Below are positions 22,899 through 24,026 of a stretch of 24,026 bases of DNA, one piece after another. The position numbers were made by a program, and so were the translations under genes. The notes under the pieces were generated by a model. That model saw only the letters and a list, made by a program, of their open reading frames with translations. It was not told the origin of the DNA and ran no database searches. Source of the DNA: DASWRT01 sp036403035 (GTDB lineage: Bacteria; Pseudomonadota; Alphaproteobacteria; ATCC43930; CGMCC-115725). Positions within the stretch are counted from its first letter, which is position 1. Each line of letters begins with the position of its first letter. The DNA is taken from the NCBI GenBank assembly GCA_036403035.1, contig DASWRT010000207.1:1-24026 (forward strand). The letters are read 5' to 3'.

Positions 22899-24026
22899 GT
22901 GTCCGTTCCTCTCTCCTCCACCGCACGATCGGCAGACGCGCTGCCGTCCGCGCTTCGTGGCGTCCTTGCCGGCTGGCGGCCGTGGGTGCTGCTCGCGGCG
23001 CTGTGCCTCGCGCTCTACCTGCCGGGGATCGCGTCGGTGCCGCCGCTCGACCGCGACGAATCCCGCTTCGCGCAGGCGACCCGGCAGATGCTGGAGACCG
23101 GCGACTATATCCGCATCCGCTTCCAGGACGAGGCGCGCAACAAGAAGCCGGTCGGCATCTACTGGCTCCAGGCCGCCTCGGTCTCGCTCTTCGGCAGCGC
23201 CGAGGGGACGGCGCTCTGGCCGTACCGGCTGCCGTCCCTGCTCGGCGCGCTGGCCGCCGTGCTGCTGACTTTCCAATGCGGGCGCCGCCTGTTCGGGACC
23301 AGCCGGGAAGGCACGGCGGCGGCGCTGCTCGGCGCCGGACTGCTCGCCGCCTGCGTCTCCTTGCAGATCGAGGCGCACCTCGCGAAGACGGACGCAGTGC
23401 TCCTGGCGACGGTGGTTGCGGCGCAGGGCGCGCTCGCCGGCATCTATCGGCGTCGTCGTGCCGGCGAGCCCGCGTCGGCGGCGCTCGCCGCCGCGTTCTG
23501 GGTCGCGCAGGGAATCGGCATCCTGATCAAGGGACCGATCACCCCGATCGTCAGCGCGATGACCGTGCTTGCGCTTGCCGCCGCCGACCGCGACTGGCGC
23601 GGCTGGCCGGGCGCCCTGCGGATCGGCTGGGGACTGCCGCTCGCGCTTGCGCTCGTGCTGCCGTGGCTGGTCGCGGTGCAGGTCGCGACGAGCGGCGGCT
23701 TCCTCGCCGAGGCGGTCGGGCACGACATGCTCGGCAAGATGGCAGGCGGGCAGGAGGCGCATGGTGCGCCGCCGGGCTATTACCTGCTCCTGCTGTTCGC
23801 GACCTTCTGGCCGGGTTCGCTCTTCCTCGCCGCCGCCGCGCGCCGGGCGTGGCGGCACCGCGCCGGCCTCGCGGAGCGGTTCCTGCTCGCCTGGATGCTG
23901 CCGACCTGGATCCTGTTCGAGTGCGTGCCGACGAAGCTGCCGCACTACGTGCTGCCGGCCTATCCTGCGCTGGCGCTGCTGGCCGGACGGGCGCTGGCGG
24001 CGGTCCTGGCGAATCCCCTCTCCCGT
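22899..24026 (+). CDS. ArnT-like (GT83/PMT-type) glycosyltransferase, 3' end cut by window
   Basis: The first 376 codons of a polytopic membrane glycosyltransferase, open to the right edge. After a short N-terminal tail the first transmembrane helix (about 29-43, WVLLAALCLALYLPG) leads to the large first periplasmic loop, with PPLDRDESRFAQATRQMLETGDY holding the catalytic Asp/Glu and NKKPVGIYWLQ. Further hydrophobic helices and FECVPTKLPHYVLPAYPALALL match the ArnT/dolichyl-phosphate-mannosyltransferase-like family. These enzymes use a polyprenyl-phosphate sugar to modify lipid A or other envelope molecules; donor and acceptor are unknown here. The start is GTG with GAGGAG just upstream, inside a hairpin. 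Confidence 0.88.
   Translation, partial: MSVPLSSTARSADALPSALRGVLAGWRPWVLLAALCLALYLPGIASVPPLDRDESRFAQATRQMLETGDYIRIRFQDEARNKKPVGIYWLQAASVSLFGSAEGTALWPYRLPSLLGALAAVLLTFQCGRRLFGTSREGTAAALLGAGLLAACVSLQIEAHLAKTDAVLLATVVAAQGALAGIYRRRRAGEPASAALAAAFWVAQGIGILIKGPITPIVSAMTVLALAAADRDWRGWPGALRIGWGLPLALALVLPWLVAVQVATSGGFLAEAVGHDMLGKMAGGQEAHGAPPGYYLLLLFATFWPGSLFLAAAARRAWRHRAGLAERFLLAWMLPTWILFECVPTKLPHYVLPAYPALALLAGRALAAVLANPLSR

Overview
The window is GC-rich chromosomal DNA from an alphaproteobacterium. Four things point there: a circularly permuted two-piece tmRNA gene, an alpha-type SspB adaptor beside it, an RHH_4-type ribbon-helix-helix protein, and the hflK-hflC-DUF2065 order. A Rhodospirillales-like genome is the best guess, but the order cannot be fixed from sequence alone. 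I saw no insertion sequences, prophage genes, CRISPR arrays, tRNA or rRNA genes. This looks like core genome rather than an island.

Layout: (1) 202-2721, minus strand: hflK-hflC and a DUF2065 small membrane protein, a membrane protease-regulator operon. It is divergent from mrp (2918-4078, plus), an Fe-S carrier ATPase. (2) 4232-5149: an isolated glucose-1-phosphate cytidylyltransferase-like gene with altered motifs. (3) 5352-6260: promoter, permuted tmRNA (acceptor piece, spacer, coding piece with tag ANDNFAQDALAA) and sspB, a ribosome-rescue and tag-degradation locus. (4) 6271-7602, minus: a PurD-like ATP-grasp protein, divergent from a class I [4Fe-4S] fumarase (7744-9357). (5) 9489-11187: ECF sigma factor, single-pass anti-sigma-like protein and Spy/CpxP-like periplasmic protein, then a class II (iron-independent) fumarase (11294-12703) and a ribbon-helix-helix protein. 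(6) 12991-13863, minus: a Tat-exported dienelactone hydrolase. (7) 13981-21083, minus: upp, tamA, tamB, i.e. uracil salvage plus the outer-membrane translocation and assembly module. (8) 21247-22242: an exported L,D-transpeptidase; 22286-22657, minus: a single-domain response regulator; 22899 to the right edge: an ArnT-like lipid-linked glycosyltransferase cut by the window.

Envelope quality control recurs through the window (HflKC, ECF module with Spy-like protein, TamAB, L,D-transpeptidase, ArnT-like transferase), as does protein quality control (tmRNA, SspB, HflKC). The most interesting signals are three. A possible 42-codon leader ORF ends inside a perfect hairpin that buries the Shine-Dalgarno of the ArnT-like gene. 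An iron-sulfur and an iron-independent fumarase flank an ECF stress module. The permuted tmRNA sits directly upstream of the adaptor that recognises its tag.
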